From the NCBI RefSeq assembly GCF_900113115.1, contig NZ_FOOF01000019.1, positions 1-64,000 on the forward strand: 64,000 bases of DNA, read 5' to 3'. The position numbers and the translations under genes were made by a program. Numbering within the stretch: position 1 is the stretch's first letter; every line of letters begins with the position of its first letter. Source of the stretch: Duganella sp. CF458. Lineage in GTDB: Bacteria > Pseudomonadota > Gammaproteobacteria > Burkholderiales > Burkholderiaceae_D. Under the pieces are notes generated by a model, which searched no databases, was not told the origin of the DNA, and saw nothing but the letters and a program-made list of their open reading frames with translations. Of the stretch, positions 1 to 9,891 are shown in pieces.

Positions 1-759
1 CGCCAATCAATTTGCCATTCTGTTTGGGGAACGCTTTACCAACGCGATCAATTAATCAAACCGCGACCCCGGCACACAAAATTCCTGACAGGTCCCAGCG
101 CTTGGAATCGGCTGGAGACTGCGGATCCTGCAACGGGAGTCTCGCTCACCGACCGGCATATCGCGACATATGAAGATGGTGGCCCAAGGCCGGCTCACTA
201 TCTCGACTACTTCCATGGCAGGCTGTGGCCCAGCCCCGATGGCAGCAGCATCCTTGATGATGGGTGGGTCTGGCATCCGGTTTCCGTGCCACGCATTTGG
301 TCAGCCACGGATTGGCTGCGCCGCAATCCGTGGGAAAGTGAAGATGGTCCTTCTGTTGTTGATCTCGTATTTCGGGACGACTGGAACACTCCCACTTGCT
401 GGATTGGCGACCATCATGTTGCGATGTGGGGCTTGGTTGATTCGGGAGATCCTGAGGAGAGCGGAAAACGACCTGGTGTACAAATCTCCGATACGACATC
501 CACCGACCGATCATCGGATGAGCAATGGCCAATGGAAGCGGATCAGGTTCCTCGAAACCTGTTCAGTGACGGAAAGCGGCTTGTCGTCGTTGATGAAAAG
601 AGCTGTACTGTTTGGGATATAGCATCTCGTTCAACCATTGCGGCCTTGCCCAATTTTCCAGCCCATATATACGATGCGAACCGCGGGACGCTGGTTGCGA
701 TTGGCGAAACCACTGTGGCCGAGCTTAGGCTTTCCTGGCTTGCTGGCCATGCGAAGTAA
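1..759 (+). CDS. WD40-like repeat protein, 5' end cut by window edge or start unclear
   Basis: Frame 1 is open from the first base to the stop at 757-759, giving at least 252 residues. The reading includes FLTGPSAWNRLE, HYLDYFHGRLWPSPDG, SILDDGWVWHPV, CWIGDHHVAMWG and ends SWLAGHAK. Such Trp/Asp-rich segments are typical of a family of bacterial beta-propeller-like proteins of unknown role, probably cytoplasmic. No ATG, GTG or TTG occurs in this frame before the GTG at 286, yet the residues before that GTG fit the family, so the GTG is probably not the true start. Either the start lies left of the window, or it is a rare codon, or the 5' end is damaged. A second frame ending at TAA 53-55 (...LFGERFTNAIN) could be the tail of an upstream gene. 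Confidence 0.6.
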   Translation, partial: RQSICHSVWGTLYQRDQLIKPRPRHTKFLTGPSAWNRLETADPATGVSLTDRHIATYEDGGPRPAHYLDYFHGRLWPSPDGSSILDDGWVWHPVSVPRIWSATDWLRRNPWESEDGPSVVDLVFRDDWNTPTCWIGDHHVAMWGLVDSGDPEESGKRPGVQISDTTSTDRSSDEQWPMEADQVPRNLFSDGKRLVVVDEKSCTVWDIASRSTIAALPNFPAHIYDANRGTLVAIGETTVAELRLSWLAGHAK

Positions 760-840
760 CAGCTTGCCCTGAAGCCGGCAACCTTCGGGCAGGTCTGAAA
801 ACCGGCCGAAATGGCGGGTTGCCAGAGCTGACCCCGACTT

Positions 841-1704
841 TTAATGCGCTAGCAGGTTCAGGATGCCGTCCAGGCCGACGAAGTTGAGGGCGACGTTGGC
901 TTGTTCGCGCACCACGGGCTTGGCGCGGAAGGCGACCGACATGCCGGAGATGCCCATCATCTTCAGGTCGTTGGCGCCGTCGCCCATGACGATGGCTTGC
1001 TCCGGCAGGATGCCGATGGCGGCGCATACGTGTTCGACCGTGTCGCGCTTGACGGTGGCGTCGACGATCTCGCCGATTACTTTGCCGGTCAGCTTTCCGT
1101 CGACGATCTCCAGTTCGTTGGCGCGGGTGAAGTCGAGGCCCAGGCGGGTCTTCAGGCGTTCGGTGAAGAAGGTGAAGCCGCCCGATACCAGCAGGGTTTT
1201 CAGGCCGGCGGCTTGTACCGCTTTCAGCATGTCCTCGGCGCCCATCGACAGGCGCAGGCGTTCTTCGTAAACGCGTTCCAGGGCCGATGCTTCCAGGCCT
1301 TCCAGCAGTGCCACGCGGCGCTTCAGGCTTTCGGAGAAATCGAGCTCGCCGCGCATGGCGGCTTCGGTGATTTCGGATACTTGCGGCTTCAGGCCCTGCA
1401 TGTCGGCGATTTCGTCGATGCACTCGATGGTGATCAGGGTCGAATCCATATCCATTGCCACCAGCTTGAATTCGTCCAGGCGGCGCACGCCCATCATGTA
1501 GGTTGCGTCGAGCTGGGCCGCCTGGGCTGCAATCTCGATGGTCTGGCGCAGGGCTGGCGTGAAGCTGATTCCTTCGCAGCGCAGGGCGTTGTCGGAAACA
1601 GTCACCACGTTCTTGGGCGCGGTCAGGGCGGCAATGCGTTGCAGGCGGGCGGCGCATTCGCCGACGCCTTGCAGCACAAGGTTCATGGTCATGTCGTGGT
1701 TCAT
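841..1704 (-). CDS. serB: Phosphoserine phosphatase SerB
   Basis: SerB removes the phosphate from O-phosphoserine, the last step of serine synthesis; it is cytoplasmic and needs Mg2+. The 287-residue product has the HAD motifs in order: MDMDSTLI with the nucleophile and acid/base aspartates, LVSGGFTFF (motif II), and MGDGANDLKMM (motif III). An N-terminal region of about 75 residues resembles the regulatory domain of longer SerB proteins. The ATG at 1702-1704 overlaps the mfd stop by four bases (ATGA), which suggests translational coupling to mfd. In-frame ATGs a few codons later (MTMNLVLQG) are possible alternative starts. An imperfect hairpin at about 766-790 follows the gene. Confidence 0.95.
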   Translation of the reverse strand: MNHDMTMNLVLQGVGECAARLQRIAALTAPKNVVTVSDNALRCEGISFTPALRQTIEIAAQAAQLDATYMMGVRRLDEFKLVAMDMDSTLITIECIDEIADMQGLKPQVSEITEAAMRGELDFSESLKRRVALLEGLEASALERVYEERLRLSMGAEDMLKAVQAAGLKTLLVSGGFTFFTERLKTRLGLDFTRANELEIVDGKLTGKVIGEIVDATVKRDTVEHVCAAIGILPEQAIVMGDGANDLKMMGISGMSVAFRAKPVVREQANVALNFVGLDGILNLLAH

Positions 1705-4700
1705 GTCAATTGTTTGATGGCGGTCTTGATCTGGTTCACGCGGGCCGCCAGGTCAGGCATGTTCGCTGTGATCTTGAGCTTGTCCTGTCCATTCAGCTTG
1801 ATGTGGCGCTGGTTCTGGATCAGGTGGATGATGCGCATCGGGTCGATCGGTGGCTGCGGCATGAACTGCAGGTTGACCGCTTCCGAGTGGGCATCGATCT
1901 TGACGATGCCGACAGTCTTGGCGGCGATGCGCAGGCGGTGGGTCTCCACCAGCGCTTTGGCGGATTCAGGCAGTTTGCCAAAGCGGTCGATCAGCTCCTC
2001 TTGCAGGTCGTCGATTGCGTTCTGGGTTTCGCAATTGGCCAGGCGTTTGTAGATCGACAGGCGTTCGTGCACGTCGCCGCAGAAGTCCGCTGGTAGCAGG
2101 GCAGGCGTGTGCAGGTTGATTTCGGTGGTGGTGGCCAGCGGGGCCGCCAGGTCGGGCTCTTTGCCGGCTTTCAGCGAGCGTACGGCCTCGTTCAGCATGT
2201 CGGTGTAGAGCTGGAAGCCGACTTCCAGCATTTCGCCGGACTGGTTTTCGCCCAGCACTTCGCCGGCACCGCGGATTTCCAGGTCGTGCATCGCCAGGTA
2301 GAAGCCGGAGCCCAGTTCTTCCATCTGCTGGATGGCGTCCAGGCGGCGCTGCGCTTGCTTGGTCAGGCCTTGCACGTCGGTCACCAGCAGGTAGGCATAG
2401 GCCTGGTGGTGCGAACGGCCGACGCGGCCGCGCAGCTGGTGCAACTGCGCCAGCCCGAACTTGTCGGCGCGGTGCATGATGATGGTGTTCGCGGTCGGCA
2501 CGTCGATACCGGTTTCGATAATCGTCGTGCACAGCAGGATGTTGTAGCGCTGCGCCACGAAGTCGCGCATCACCTTTTCCAGGTCGCGTTCGTGCATCTG
2601 GCCGTGGGCCACCGCAATGCGCGCTTCGGGCAGCATTTCGGTCAGCTTGGCCAGGCGGTTCTGGATGGTCTCGACCTCGTTGTGCAGGAAGTAGACCTGG
2701 CCGCCGCGCTTCAGTTCACGCAGCACGGCTTCGCGGATGATGGAGTCGTTTTCGCTGCGCACGAAGGTCTTGATGGCCAGGCGCTTTTGCGGTGCGGTGG
2801 CAATGACGGAAAAGTCGCGCAAGCCTTCCAGCGCCATGCCAAGGGTGCGCGGAATCGGGGTTGCCGTCAGGGTCAGCACGTCGACTTCGGCGCGCAGGGA
2901 TTTCAGCGCTTCTTTCTGGCGCACGCCGAAGCGGTGCTCTTCGTCGATGATGACCAGGCCGAGGCGGTCGAACTTGACGTCGTCCGACAGCAGCTTGTGG
3001 GTGCCGATCACGATGTCCAGGGTGCCGTCCTGCATGCCTTTGATCGCATTGGCGATCTCTTTGCCGGTGCGGAAGCGCGACATTTCGGCGATCCGTACGG
3101 GCCAGTCGGCGAAGCGGTCGGCGAAGGTCTGCGCGTGTTGTTCGGCGAGCAGGGTGGTTGGCGCCAGGAGGGCGACCTGCTTGCCGCCCATGACGGCGAT
3201 GAATGCCGCGCGCAGAGCGACTTCGGTCTTGCCGAAACCGACGTCGCCGCACACCAGGCGGTCCATCGGCTTGCCGGAGGTCATGTCCTTGATCACGTTC
3301 ACGATCGCGGCCGCCTGGTCGGGCGTCTCGTCGAAGCCGAAGCTGTCGGCGAAGCGCTCGTAATCCTGCGAGGAGTATTCGAAGGAGTGGCCCTGGCGGG
3401 CGGCACGGCGCGCGTACAGGTTGAGCAGCTCGGCGGCGGTGTCGCGCACTTGTTCGGCGGCCTTGCGCTTGGCTTTGTCCCATTGGCCGGAGCCGAGGGT
3501 GTGCAACGGTGCGTCGTCCGGCGCGGCGCCGGAGTAGCGCGAGATTACGTGGAGCTGCGATACCGGTACATACAGCTTGCTCTCCTTGGCGTATTCCAGG
3601 TGCAGGAATTCGGTCTCGCCTTCGCCCAGGTCCATGCTGACCAGGCCCATATAGCGGCCGATGCCGTGGTTGATGTGCACTACCGGGTCGCCGATCTTGA
3701 GCTCGGACAGGTCGCGTACCATCGATTCGACCTGCGTGACCGCCTCCTGTTTCTTGCGGCCGGCGCGGCGGCCGCTGCCTGCGTACAGTTCGGTTTCGGT
3801 GATGAAGGCCAGGCCCTCGTCCAGTTCGAAGCCGGCGTGCAGCGGCGAGACGCCCAGCACCACCTTGGCGTCGCTGGCGAGGAAGCCGTCGAAGCCCTCG
3901 ACCAGGGCTGGCGCCAGCTCGAACTCGGCGAAATACTGCTGCAGGGTCTCGCGGCGGCCGTTGCTTTCGGCACAGATCATCACGCGGCGGCCCGATTGCA
4001 GCAGGTAGGCGCGCAGGTTGGTCAGCGGGTCGTCCAGGTGGCGGTTGACCGCGATATTCGGGATCGGCGCCGACAGCTCGGACGATGGCAGCGACATGTC
4101 GCGCGATACGGCGAGCCGTGGGTGCGGCTTGGCCAGCACGAAGAACTGTTCGTCGCCGAGGAAAATGTCCTGCGGCGGCAGGATCGGGCGCTCGCGGTCG
4201 GCCTTCAGGAATTTGTAGCGCGACTCGGTGTCGGCCCAGAAGCGCTTGATGGCGGTGTCGATGTCGCCGACCATGGCCACGCTGGCTTCCGGCGGCAGGT
4301 AGTCGAAGAAGGTTGCGGTTTCGTCGAAGAACAGCGGCAGGTAATACTCGATGCCGGCCGAGGCGATGCCGCTGCTGATGTCCTTGTAGACCACGGAGCG
4401 CGATGGGTCGCCTTCGAAAGTCTCGCGCCAGCGGCTGCGGAAGGCGGTGCGCGAGGCTTCGTCCATCGGGAATTCACGGCCCGGCAGCAGGCGCACTTCC
4501 TTGACCGGGTACAGCGAGCGCTGGGTGTCGGCATCGAAAGTGCGGATGGTTTCAATGGTGTCGCCAAACAGGTCCAGGCGATACGGCAGGGCGGAACCCA
4601 TCGGGAACAGGTCGATCAGCCCTCCGCGCACCGAATATTCGCCGGGCGACATCACCTGGGTGACGTGGGTATAGCCGGCCAGGGTCAGTTGCGACTTGAG

Positions 4701-5132
4701 CTGGGCCTCGTCCAGCGATTCGCCTTGCTTGAAGAAGAAAGTGTAAGCGGCCAGGAAGGAGGGCGGCGCCATGCGCACCAGCGCGGTCGTGGCCGGGATG
4801 ATGGCCACGTCGCACTGGCCGGTCTGGATCTCGTGCAGGGTTGCCAGCCGCTCGGACACCAGGTCCTGGTGCGGCGAGAATGCGTCGTAAGGCAGCGTTT
4901 CCCAGTCCGGCAGCAGATGGCAGCGCAGACCGTTGTTGGCGAACCATGGGATCTCGGCCAGCAGGCGCTGGCCGTCGCTGGCCTGGGCTACGACCACGGC
5001 CAGCATCTGGCCGCGCGCCTTCAATTCGAGTGCGGTTTTCGCCAGCGCGTAGGCGTCACCGGAGCCGAACAGGTTGGGCAAGGCAAAGCGATTGCCGGGC
5101 TTGGGAAGTGCTTTTTTGAAGTCGAAAGGCAT
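1701..5132 (-). CDS. mfd: Transcription-repair coupling factor Mfd
   Basis: Mfd is the ATP-driven translocase that removes RNA polymerase stalled at DNA lesions and recruits UvrA. At 1143 residues it matches the E. coli protein (1148). The N-terminal UvrB-homology region is followed by the CarD-like RNA polymerase interaction domain near residues 470-560 (IGDPVVHINHGIGRYMG). The helicase core has Walker A GDVGFGKTEVA, the DEEH box IIDEEHRFGV, and motif VI QLRGRVGRS. The C-terminal TRCF domain is complete. The gene lies 61 bases downstream of lifO. A TATAAT on the minus strand at 5178-5183 could be a -10 element for mfd, but I see no good -35. Confidence 0.98.
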   Translation of the reverse strand: MPFDFKKALPKPGNRFALPNLFGSGDAYALAKTALELKARGQMLAVVVAQASDGQRLLAEIPWFANNGLRCHLLPDWETLPYDAFSPHQDLVSERLATLHEIQTGQCDVAIIPATTALVRMAPPSFLAAYTFFFKQGESLDEAQLKSQLTLAGYTHVTQVMSPGEYSVRGGLIDLFPMGSALPYRLDLFGDTIETIRTFDADTQRSLYPVKEVRLLPGREFPMDEASRTAFRSRWRETFEGDPSRSVVYKDISSGIASAGIEYYLPLFFDETATFFDYLPPEASVAMVGDIDTAIKRFWADTESRYKFLKADRERPILPPQDIFLGDEQFFVLAKPHPRLAVSRDMSLPSSELSAPIPNIAVNRHLDDPLTNLRAYLLQSGRRVMICAESNGRRETLQQYFAEFELAPALVEGFDGFLASDAKVVLGVSPLHAGFELDEGLAFITETELYAGSGRRAGRKKQEAVTQVESMVRDLSELKIGDPVVHINHGIGRYMGLVSMDLGEGETEFLHLEYAKESKLYVPVSQLHVISRYSGAAPDDAPLHTLGSGQWDKAKRKAAEQVRDTAAELLNLYARRAARQGHSFEYSSQDYERFADSFGFDETPDQAAAIVNVIKDMTSGKPMDRLVCGDVGFGKTEVALRAAFIAVMGGKQVALLAPTTLLAEQHAQTFADRFADWPVRIAEMSRFRTGKEIANAIKGMQDGTLDIVIGTHKLLSDDVKFDRLGLVIIDEEHRFGVRQKEALKSLRAEVDVLTLTATPIPRTLGMALEGLRDFSVIATAPQKRLAIKTFVRSENDSIIREAVLRELKRGGQVYFLHNEVETIQNRLAKLTEMLPEARIAVAHGQMHERDLEKVMRDFVAQRYNILLCTTIIETGIDVPTANTIIMHRADKFGLAQLHQLRGRVGRSHHQAYAYLLVTDVQGLTKQAQRRLDAIQQMEELGSGFYLAMHDLEIRGAGEVLGENQSGEMLEVGFQLYTDMLNEAVRSLKAGKEPDLAAPLATTTEINLHTPALLPADFCGDVHERLSIYKRLANCETQNAIDDLQEELIDRFGKLPESAKALVETHRLRIAAKTVGIVKIDAHSEAVNLQFMPQPPIDPMRIIHLIQNQRHIKLNGQDKLKITANMPDLAARVNQIKTAIKQLT

Positions 5133-5193
5133 GCAAACGTGGCGCTAACTGAGGAGACACTAATATGCTGGCCCCACATTATAGTGCAAGCAT

Positions 5194-6144
5194 CTATTCG
5201 TAGGCGCCCAGCCGTTTTTGTTCCCACGATGTAAAAAGACTATCGCGCAGTTGCTGGATTGCGGCCGGGTTGCCGCCCAGGGCGGTGCTTGCCGAACGGT
5301 AGGCCGCGACCCGGCGCACCCATTCGGCTTGTTCGCGGTCGAGTTGGGCCAACCGGTTGGCGGCTTGCGGGTCGAATGCCGCTGCGCGCAGCCGGAAAAC
5401 CTCATCGTCGCTGGCGCCGCCGTTGCGGGCCGCTTCGACCTGCTGTTCGACGTTGAGCACCCTCTGCGGGGCGGTCCGTTCTTCCTGAAGCCCGGCGGGC
5501 AGGTTGCGGTCCAGGTCCGCCATCTTCTGCAGGCGCTGGGCGGGCGTCAGGGATTTGTCGTCCGCCAGCGCCAGGCGGGCGATGGCGTCCTGGTCACGGG
5601 CGTCCGTGTCGCCGAACAGTCCTGCAGTTTCGACGGGGCTGAAATAGCGCTTGCGCAGTTCCTGCATGGCGAGCAATCGACTGCGCGCTGCGGCGGCCAA
5701 CGAGGTACCGGATGCCGGGGCGCCCACACTTTGTTCGGCTTCGGCCAGGGCCCGTTTGTAGGCCAGGTACTGAGCGAGAAGCCGCTTGGCTTCAGCGGCT
5801 GCGGCGGGTTGCAGGCGCCGTTCCAATTCGCGCTCGATGCCCGCGCGGATGGCGGGCAGCCCGGCTTCGCCCAAGGCGGACAGGTAGTAGTCGAACAGGT
5901 GCCGCAGCTCGGCGTCGACTTTCAGCCCGCTGCCGGCAGCGGCGTCCAGCCGGCCGTCGGGCTGGGTGCCGGCCATGGAGGGGACGAAGGGGACCGGTGC
6001 CGGCGACCTCGCCGGCGGCCCGGGTTGGGCGCCCGGGCCGGGCGGCTGTGCCGGCGGGGCGCTGGCACCCCAGACCCAGAGAGCGCCCGCGCCGGCTGCC
6101 GCCAGGACGAACGCCGCCAATCCCGCCCGTCCCCGGGCGCTCAC
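5194..6144 (-). CDS. lifO: Lipase-specific foldase (lipase chaperone) LifO
   Basis: Lif proteins are membrane-anchored periplasmic steric chaperones that fold their partner lipase before type II secretion. The 316-residue product starts with one N-terminal hydrophobic segment (about residues 8-27), then a Pro/Ala-rich linker. The Lif signature follows: FVPSMAGTQPDG near residue 52 and RHLFDYYLSALGE, matching the family motif RxxFDYxLSA. The rest is helical, ending LFTSWEQKRLGAYE. The start is GTG at 6144, whose GTGA overlaps the lip stop codon. Order and overlap are those of classical lip-lif operons. Confidence 0.93.
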   Translation of the reverse strand: MSARGRAGLAAFVLAAAGAGALWVWGASAPPAQPPGPGAQPGPPARSPAPVPFVPSMAGTQPDGRLDAAAGSGLKVDAELRHLFDYYLSALGEAGLPAIRAGIERELERRLQPAAAAEAKRLLAQYLAYKRALAEAEQSVGAPASGTSLAAAARSRLLAMQELRKRYFSPVETAGLFGDTDARDQDAIARLALADDKSLTPAQRLQKMADLDRNLPAGLQEERTAPQRVLNVEQQVEAARNGGASDDEVFRLRAAAFDPQAANRLAQLDREQAEWVRRVAAYRSASTALGGNPAAIQQLRDSLFTSWEQKRLGAYE

Positions 6145-7049
6145 AGGCCCATTCCCTGCAGGCGGTTGGCGTGCTGGCGGAACAGCGTCACCGGACTGGT
6201 TTCGAACAGGTGGGTGATGCCGACCATCTGGTTGACCTCATCGAGGTGGTTCATCCAGTAGTCGTCGCGGATCACTCGGCCAAGGTGGGACGAGCAGCTC
6301 GCGACCAGGCCATCGTTCTTGGCGCCGCCAAACGCGATGGAAGTGACGGCGAGGAAGGGATCGGCGGGATCGAAGATGTTGGTATAGGGCGTTGCGCCGC
6401 TCCAGGAGAAGTAATACACGCCGTTGGCTTGGTGCGCACCCTCGCCGCAGGCGGTCGAAGGCAGGCCGGCGGGATGGCGGGCGTTGAAGGTTGCGGTGCC
6501 GGTCGTGCTGAGCGATTGTGCTGCCGCGTAGGCGTTCTGCGGCAGCGAAGGGCTGCCCGAGATCAGGCCGAGGAAGCCGCCCAGCGCGTTGCCAATGCTG
6601 TAGACCAGGTCCGGCGCGGCGCCGACCAGCGCATCCGCCACCTTGGAGCCCTTGTTCACCCCGCCAATGCTGGTCACCGAGGCCACCAGGTCCGGCCGCA
6701 CCGAGGCGACATAGCGTGAGGTCGGGCCGCCGTGGCTATGGCCGATCAGGTTGACCTTTTCGGCGCCGGTGGCGGCAAGTATCTGGCGGACCTGGAACAG
6801 GAGCTGCTCGCCGCGAACTTCCGTGCTGTTGGCTGCCGACACCGAGGTCACGTAGACCCGCGCTCCGCCGCTACGCAGTGCACCGGGAACGCCGTAAAAG
6901 TATTCGAGCGGGCCAAGGCTGTCAAAGCCGAACAGGCCGTGCACCAGGACGATGGGGTAACGGGTTTGTGTGTAGCCGGTTGCAGAAGCGGGGAGTGAGG
7001 TGATGGCGATGAACAGGACCGAGAGCAGCTGCCAGACGAACTTCTTCAT
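6141..7049 (-). CDS. lip: Secreted triacylglycerol lipase, family I, foldase-dependent
   Basis: This is an extracellular alpha/beta-hydrolase lipase of 302 residues. I chose the ATG at 7047-7049 because it begins a clean signal peptide (MKKFVWQLLSVLFIAITSLPASA) rather than the longer in-frame extension to 7115. After the signal come YPIVLVHGLFGFD (oxyanion region), GHSHGGPTSR with the nucleophilic serine, KNDGLVASCSS with the likely catalytic aspartate and a disulfide cysteine, and NHLDEVNQ with the catalytic histidine. This pattern fits Burkholderia/Pseudomonas subfamily I.1/I.2 lipases, which need a Lif chaperone, and lifO is the next gene with a four-base overlap. Confidence 0.94.
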   Translation of the reverse strand: MKKFVWQLLSVLFIAITSLPASATGYTQTRYPIVLVHGLFGFDSLGPLEYFYGVPGALRSGGARVYVTSVSAANSTEVRGEQLLFQVRQILAATGAEKVNLIGHSHGGPTSRYVASVRPDLVASVTSIGGVNKGSKVADALVGAAPDLVYSIGNALGGFLGLISGSPSLPQNAYAAAQSLSTTGTATFNARHPAGLPSTACGEGAHQANGVYYFSWSGATPYTNIFDPADPFLAVTSIAFGGAKNDGLVASCSSHLGRVIRDDYWMNHLDEVNQMVGITHLFETSPVTLFRQHANRLQGMGL

Positions 7050-7294
7050 AAAGCCTCCTGTGCTGATGGGTGGTGGGAGAGTCCAATCTAGCACCGGCAA
7101 TGCGGCGCGCGACAAGATTGCTGAATAAGTACGGTGGGTTCCTTCAGTGCCAAATCACTTTGTTGCACGAATGGTGCGCGGTGACGGGATTCCGTTGACG
7201 CACAGGAATTAAAGTCCGATATTCGTTCGGGAGGAGCACAATCTCACCAAATATCACTTGATTAATAACCGTGCCTCAGAAGAAAGGTGGATTC

Positions 7295-9124
7295 ATGTTC
7301 AAGAACCTTCTGATCAAATGGAAATTGGCCGTGCTGGTGGCGGTCATGATGTTGGCGTTGGCGGTACTTGGCATCGCCGGCTACGGCGGCATTGCGAAAG
7401 TGGGCGAGTCGGTCAATGAGATCGGTGTGGTGCGGCTACCGTCGATCCACGGCTTGCTGGTCCTGAGTGAAGGCCAGACCGCGGTCGATAAGGCGACCTT
7501 GTCGACGGCTATCTACGAGAACGATTACCAGGCGCAGGCCAAGTTCGCCGACGTGGCGAAGGCGCGCGACGCGGCCTGGGCGAAGGCAACGGCGGGCTGG
7601 AAGAAATACGAACCGCTGCCGCAAACCGCTGAGGAAGCTGTGATGTGGAAGCAGTTTGTCGGCGAATGGGAAGCCTGGAAGGCGGCCGACGCGAAGCTTG
7701 GCGGCATCGTGTCTGCCTTGGCCGGCAATCAGGATGAAGCGAAGCAGAAGGAAATGTTTGCCCAGTTCTTCCAGCAATACCAGGCATCGGGACCCTTGTT
7801 CAGCAAGGCGGAGCAGACGCTGAACAAGATCATTGAACTGAATGACAACATTGCGAAAGATTCGATCCGGTCCGGTAGCGAAGCGGTCGTCTCGGCGGAG
7901 CGCGTGATGGTCATCACAGCCGTGGTCGCGATGGCGCTGGCGATTGCGATTGCGTGGTATATCGCGTTGGCGATCACGCGGCCGATCGAGTCGGCCGTGA
8001 AAGTGGCGCAGACGGTCGCTGCGGGCGACCTGACCAGCGATATTTCTGTCGAGACGTCAGAGGAGACCGGCCAGTTGCTGCAGGCGCTGAAGGATATGAA
8101 CGAAAGCCTGATCCGCGTCGTGGGCCAGGTGCGCAAGGGCACCGGCATGATCGGCAGCGCCACGTCGGAAATTGCGACCGGCAATATGGATTTGTCCAGC
8201 CGCACCGAGGAACAGGCCAGTTCGCTGGAGGAAACCGCGTCGTCGATGGAGGAATTGACGTCCACCGTGCGGCACAATTCCGACAATGCACTGCAGGCGA
8301 ACCAGCTGGCCAAGACTGCGTCGACGGTGGCGGCCAAGGGCGGCGAAGTGGTGGCGCGCGTGGTGGAAACCATGGATTCGATCAACGAGTCGTCCAGCAA
8401 GATCGTCGATATCATCAGCGTGATCGATGGCATCGCGTTCCAGACCAATATCCTGGCGCTGAATGCAGCGGTGGAGGCGGCGCGGGCCGGCGAACAGGGA
8501 CGCGGCTTTGCCGTCGTGGCGTCCGAGGTGCGCAATCTGGCGCAGCGTTCGGCGGCTGCGGCGAAGGAAATCAAGCAGCTGATCGGCGACTCGGTGGAGA
8601 AGGTCGGCGCCGGCAGCAGGCTGGTTGGCGAGGCGGGAGCGACCATGGGCGAAGTGGTCACCAGCGTGCAGCGCGTGACCGACATCATCTCCGAAATCAG
8701 CCTGGCGACGCAGGAGCAAAGCGCGGGCATTGACCAGATCAACACGGCGATCAGCCAGATGGATCATGTGACGCAGCAGAACGCGGCATTGGTTGAGGAG
8801 GCTGCCGCGGCATCGGCCGCACTGGAGGAGCAGGCTGCGCGTTTGATGGAGGTGGTGAGCGTGTTCAAGCTCGATCCTGCGGCCGTGGCGGCGATGGGCG
8901 CCGAGGCGCCGGCGCGGCGGCCGTCAACGCAGGCGAGGGCGCTGGCCGTGGCGAGGCCGGCGCGCGGTAGCGAACAACGTGCCGCCCGGCGCAGCGAACT
9001 GCAGGCCGCGGCGGGCGCCGCTCCAGGCGCAGCTGGCGTGGATGGTAGCCCGGGTTTGCGCGCCGAGACGCGCCGTCCGGCAACGGCCGCCGGCAAGCCA
9101 GGCGATGATTGGGAAGAGTTCTAG
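7295..9124 (+). CDS. Methyl-accepting chemotaxis protein
   Basis: This inner-membrane chemoreceptor signals to CheA/CheW. The 609-residue product has a transmembrane helix at about 7-30, a periplasmic helical sensor of four-helix-bundle type, and a second transmembrane helix near 205-225. A HAMP domain and a long cytoplasmic coiled coil follow. The signalling tip is typical: [21 protein letters not shown] and [15 protein letters not shown] prefer the ATG at 7295, preceded by AAAGGTGG, over the in-frame GTG at 7271. The C-terminus has an Ala/Arg/Pro-rich linker and ends DDWEEF, resembling the WxxF-type tail that docks CheR and CheB. The ligand cannot be read from sequence. The gene is convergent with the phosphatase gene and touches it. 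Confidence 0.93.
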   Translation: MFKNLLIKWKLAVLVAVMMLALAVLGIAGYGGIAKVGESVNEIGVVRLPSIHGLLVLSEGQTAVDKATLSTAIYENDYQAQAKFADVAKARDAAWAKATAGWKKYEPLPQTAEEAVMWKQFVGEWEAWKAADAKLGGIVSALAGNQDEAKQKEMFAQFFQQYQASGPLFSKAEQTLNKIIELNDNIAKDSIRSGSEAVVSAERVMVITAVVAMALAIAIAWYIALAITRPIESAVKVAQTVAAGDLTSDISVETSEETGQLLQALKDMNESLIRVVGQVRKGTGMIGSATSEIATGNMDLSSRTEEQASSLEETASSMEELTSTVRHNSDNALQANQLAKTASTVAAKGGEVVARVVETMDSINESSSKIVDIISVIDGIAFQTNILALNAAVEAARAGEQGRGFAVVASEVRNLAQRSAAAAKEIKQLIGDSVEKVGAGSRLVGEAGATMGEVVTSVQRVTDIISEISLATQEQSAGIDQINTAISQMDHVTQQNAALVEEAAAASAALEEQAARLMEVVSVFKLDPAAVAAMGAEAPARRPSTQARALAVARPARGSEQRAARRSELQAAAGAAPGAAGVDGSPGLRAETRRPATAAGKPGDDWEEF

Positions 9125-9891
9125 GCCGGGCAGAGCAGCAGGATGGCCGTAATGTTATCGCGGCTGCCATCCTGCTTGGCTTTCTCGACCAGCGCGGCGC
9201 AGGTCTCGGGCAGGTTGTCCGGGCCGGCGTTGGCCAGCAGGGCGGCCAGGTCTTCCGACGTCGAGGCGCCGTACATGCCGTCACTGCACAACAGGTAGAG
9301 ATCGCCCGCGGCCACCGGGTGGGTGAACACGTCCGGCCGCACTTCCTCGGCCGGCCCGATCGCTTGCAGCAGCAGGTTCCGCGGCGGCAGGATGCCTTTC
9401 ATGCCGGCTTCCAGCGCCTGCTGGTACAGCGTCTGGTCGTGGGTCAACTGCGCCAGGAGCCCGTCGCGGTAGCGATAGATCCGGCTGTCGCCGACGTGGA
9501 AGATGAAAGCAGGGCCGTCGGCATGCGGCTGCCACATGCCGGTCAACGTCGTGCCCATGCCATAGCCGTCGGCCAGGCCGGCTGCCGCGTTGTTGCGGAA
9601 CAGGGTGCTGTTGGCGAACAAGACCGCTTCATGCAACTGACGCAGGGCCTCGGCATCGCTGCCCGGCACGTGCTGGGCGCGCAGATGCTTCCATACCAGC
9701 AGCAAGGCTTCGGTACTGGCGATATCGCCGCCGACGTGGCCGCCCATGCCGTCGGCGACGGCGACCAGGTTCAGTTCCGGCAGCAGCAGCAGGTTGTCCT
9801 GGTTGCTGGGGCGTACAGTGCCGACGTCAGTCAATCCATAGGCCAGGCCCATGGCCATCTGCTGCAATACCGGCGGCGACAGCGGGATCAT
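9121..9891 (-). CDS. PP2C-family Ser/Thr protein phosphatase
   Basis: The 256-residue protein is a metal-dependent PP2C (PPM) phosphatase. The diagnostic motifs are present: [30 protein letters not shown] with the metal-binding Asp and Gly, [32 protein letters not shown], and DNITAILLL near the end. Such short stand-alone phosphatases usually act on proteins modified by Hanks-type kinases; no kinase gene is in this window. The start overlaps the stop of the upstream ABC-binding-protein gene by four bases, so the two are probably co-transcribed. Confidence 0.92.
   Translation of the reverse strand: MIPLSPPVLQQMAMGLAYGLTDVGTVRPSNQDNLLLLPELNLVAVADGMGGHVGGDIASTEALLLVWKHLRAQHVPGSDAEALRQLHEAVLFANSTLFRNNAAAGLADGYGMGTTLTGMWQPHADGPAFIFHVGDSRIYRYRDGLLAQLTHDQTLYQQALEAGMKGILPPRNLLLQAIGPAEEVRPDVFTHPVAAGDLYLLCSDGMYGASTSEDLAALLANAGPDNLPETCAALVEKAKQDGSRDNITAILLLCPA

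Noticed and set aside
2109-5234. A 1041-codon open frame on the plus strand opposite mfd
   Set aside because: It mirrors the mfd codons (high third-position GC), has Gly/Val/Gln-biased composition without motifs, and mfd is certain.
7210-7240. Possible FliA promoter before the chemoreceptor (TTAAAGTCCGATATTC)
   Set aside because: Only the -35-like half resembles the consensus; no GCCGATAA at the right spacing.
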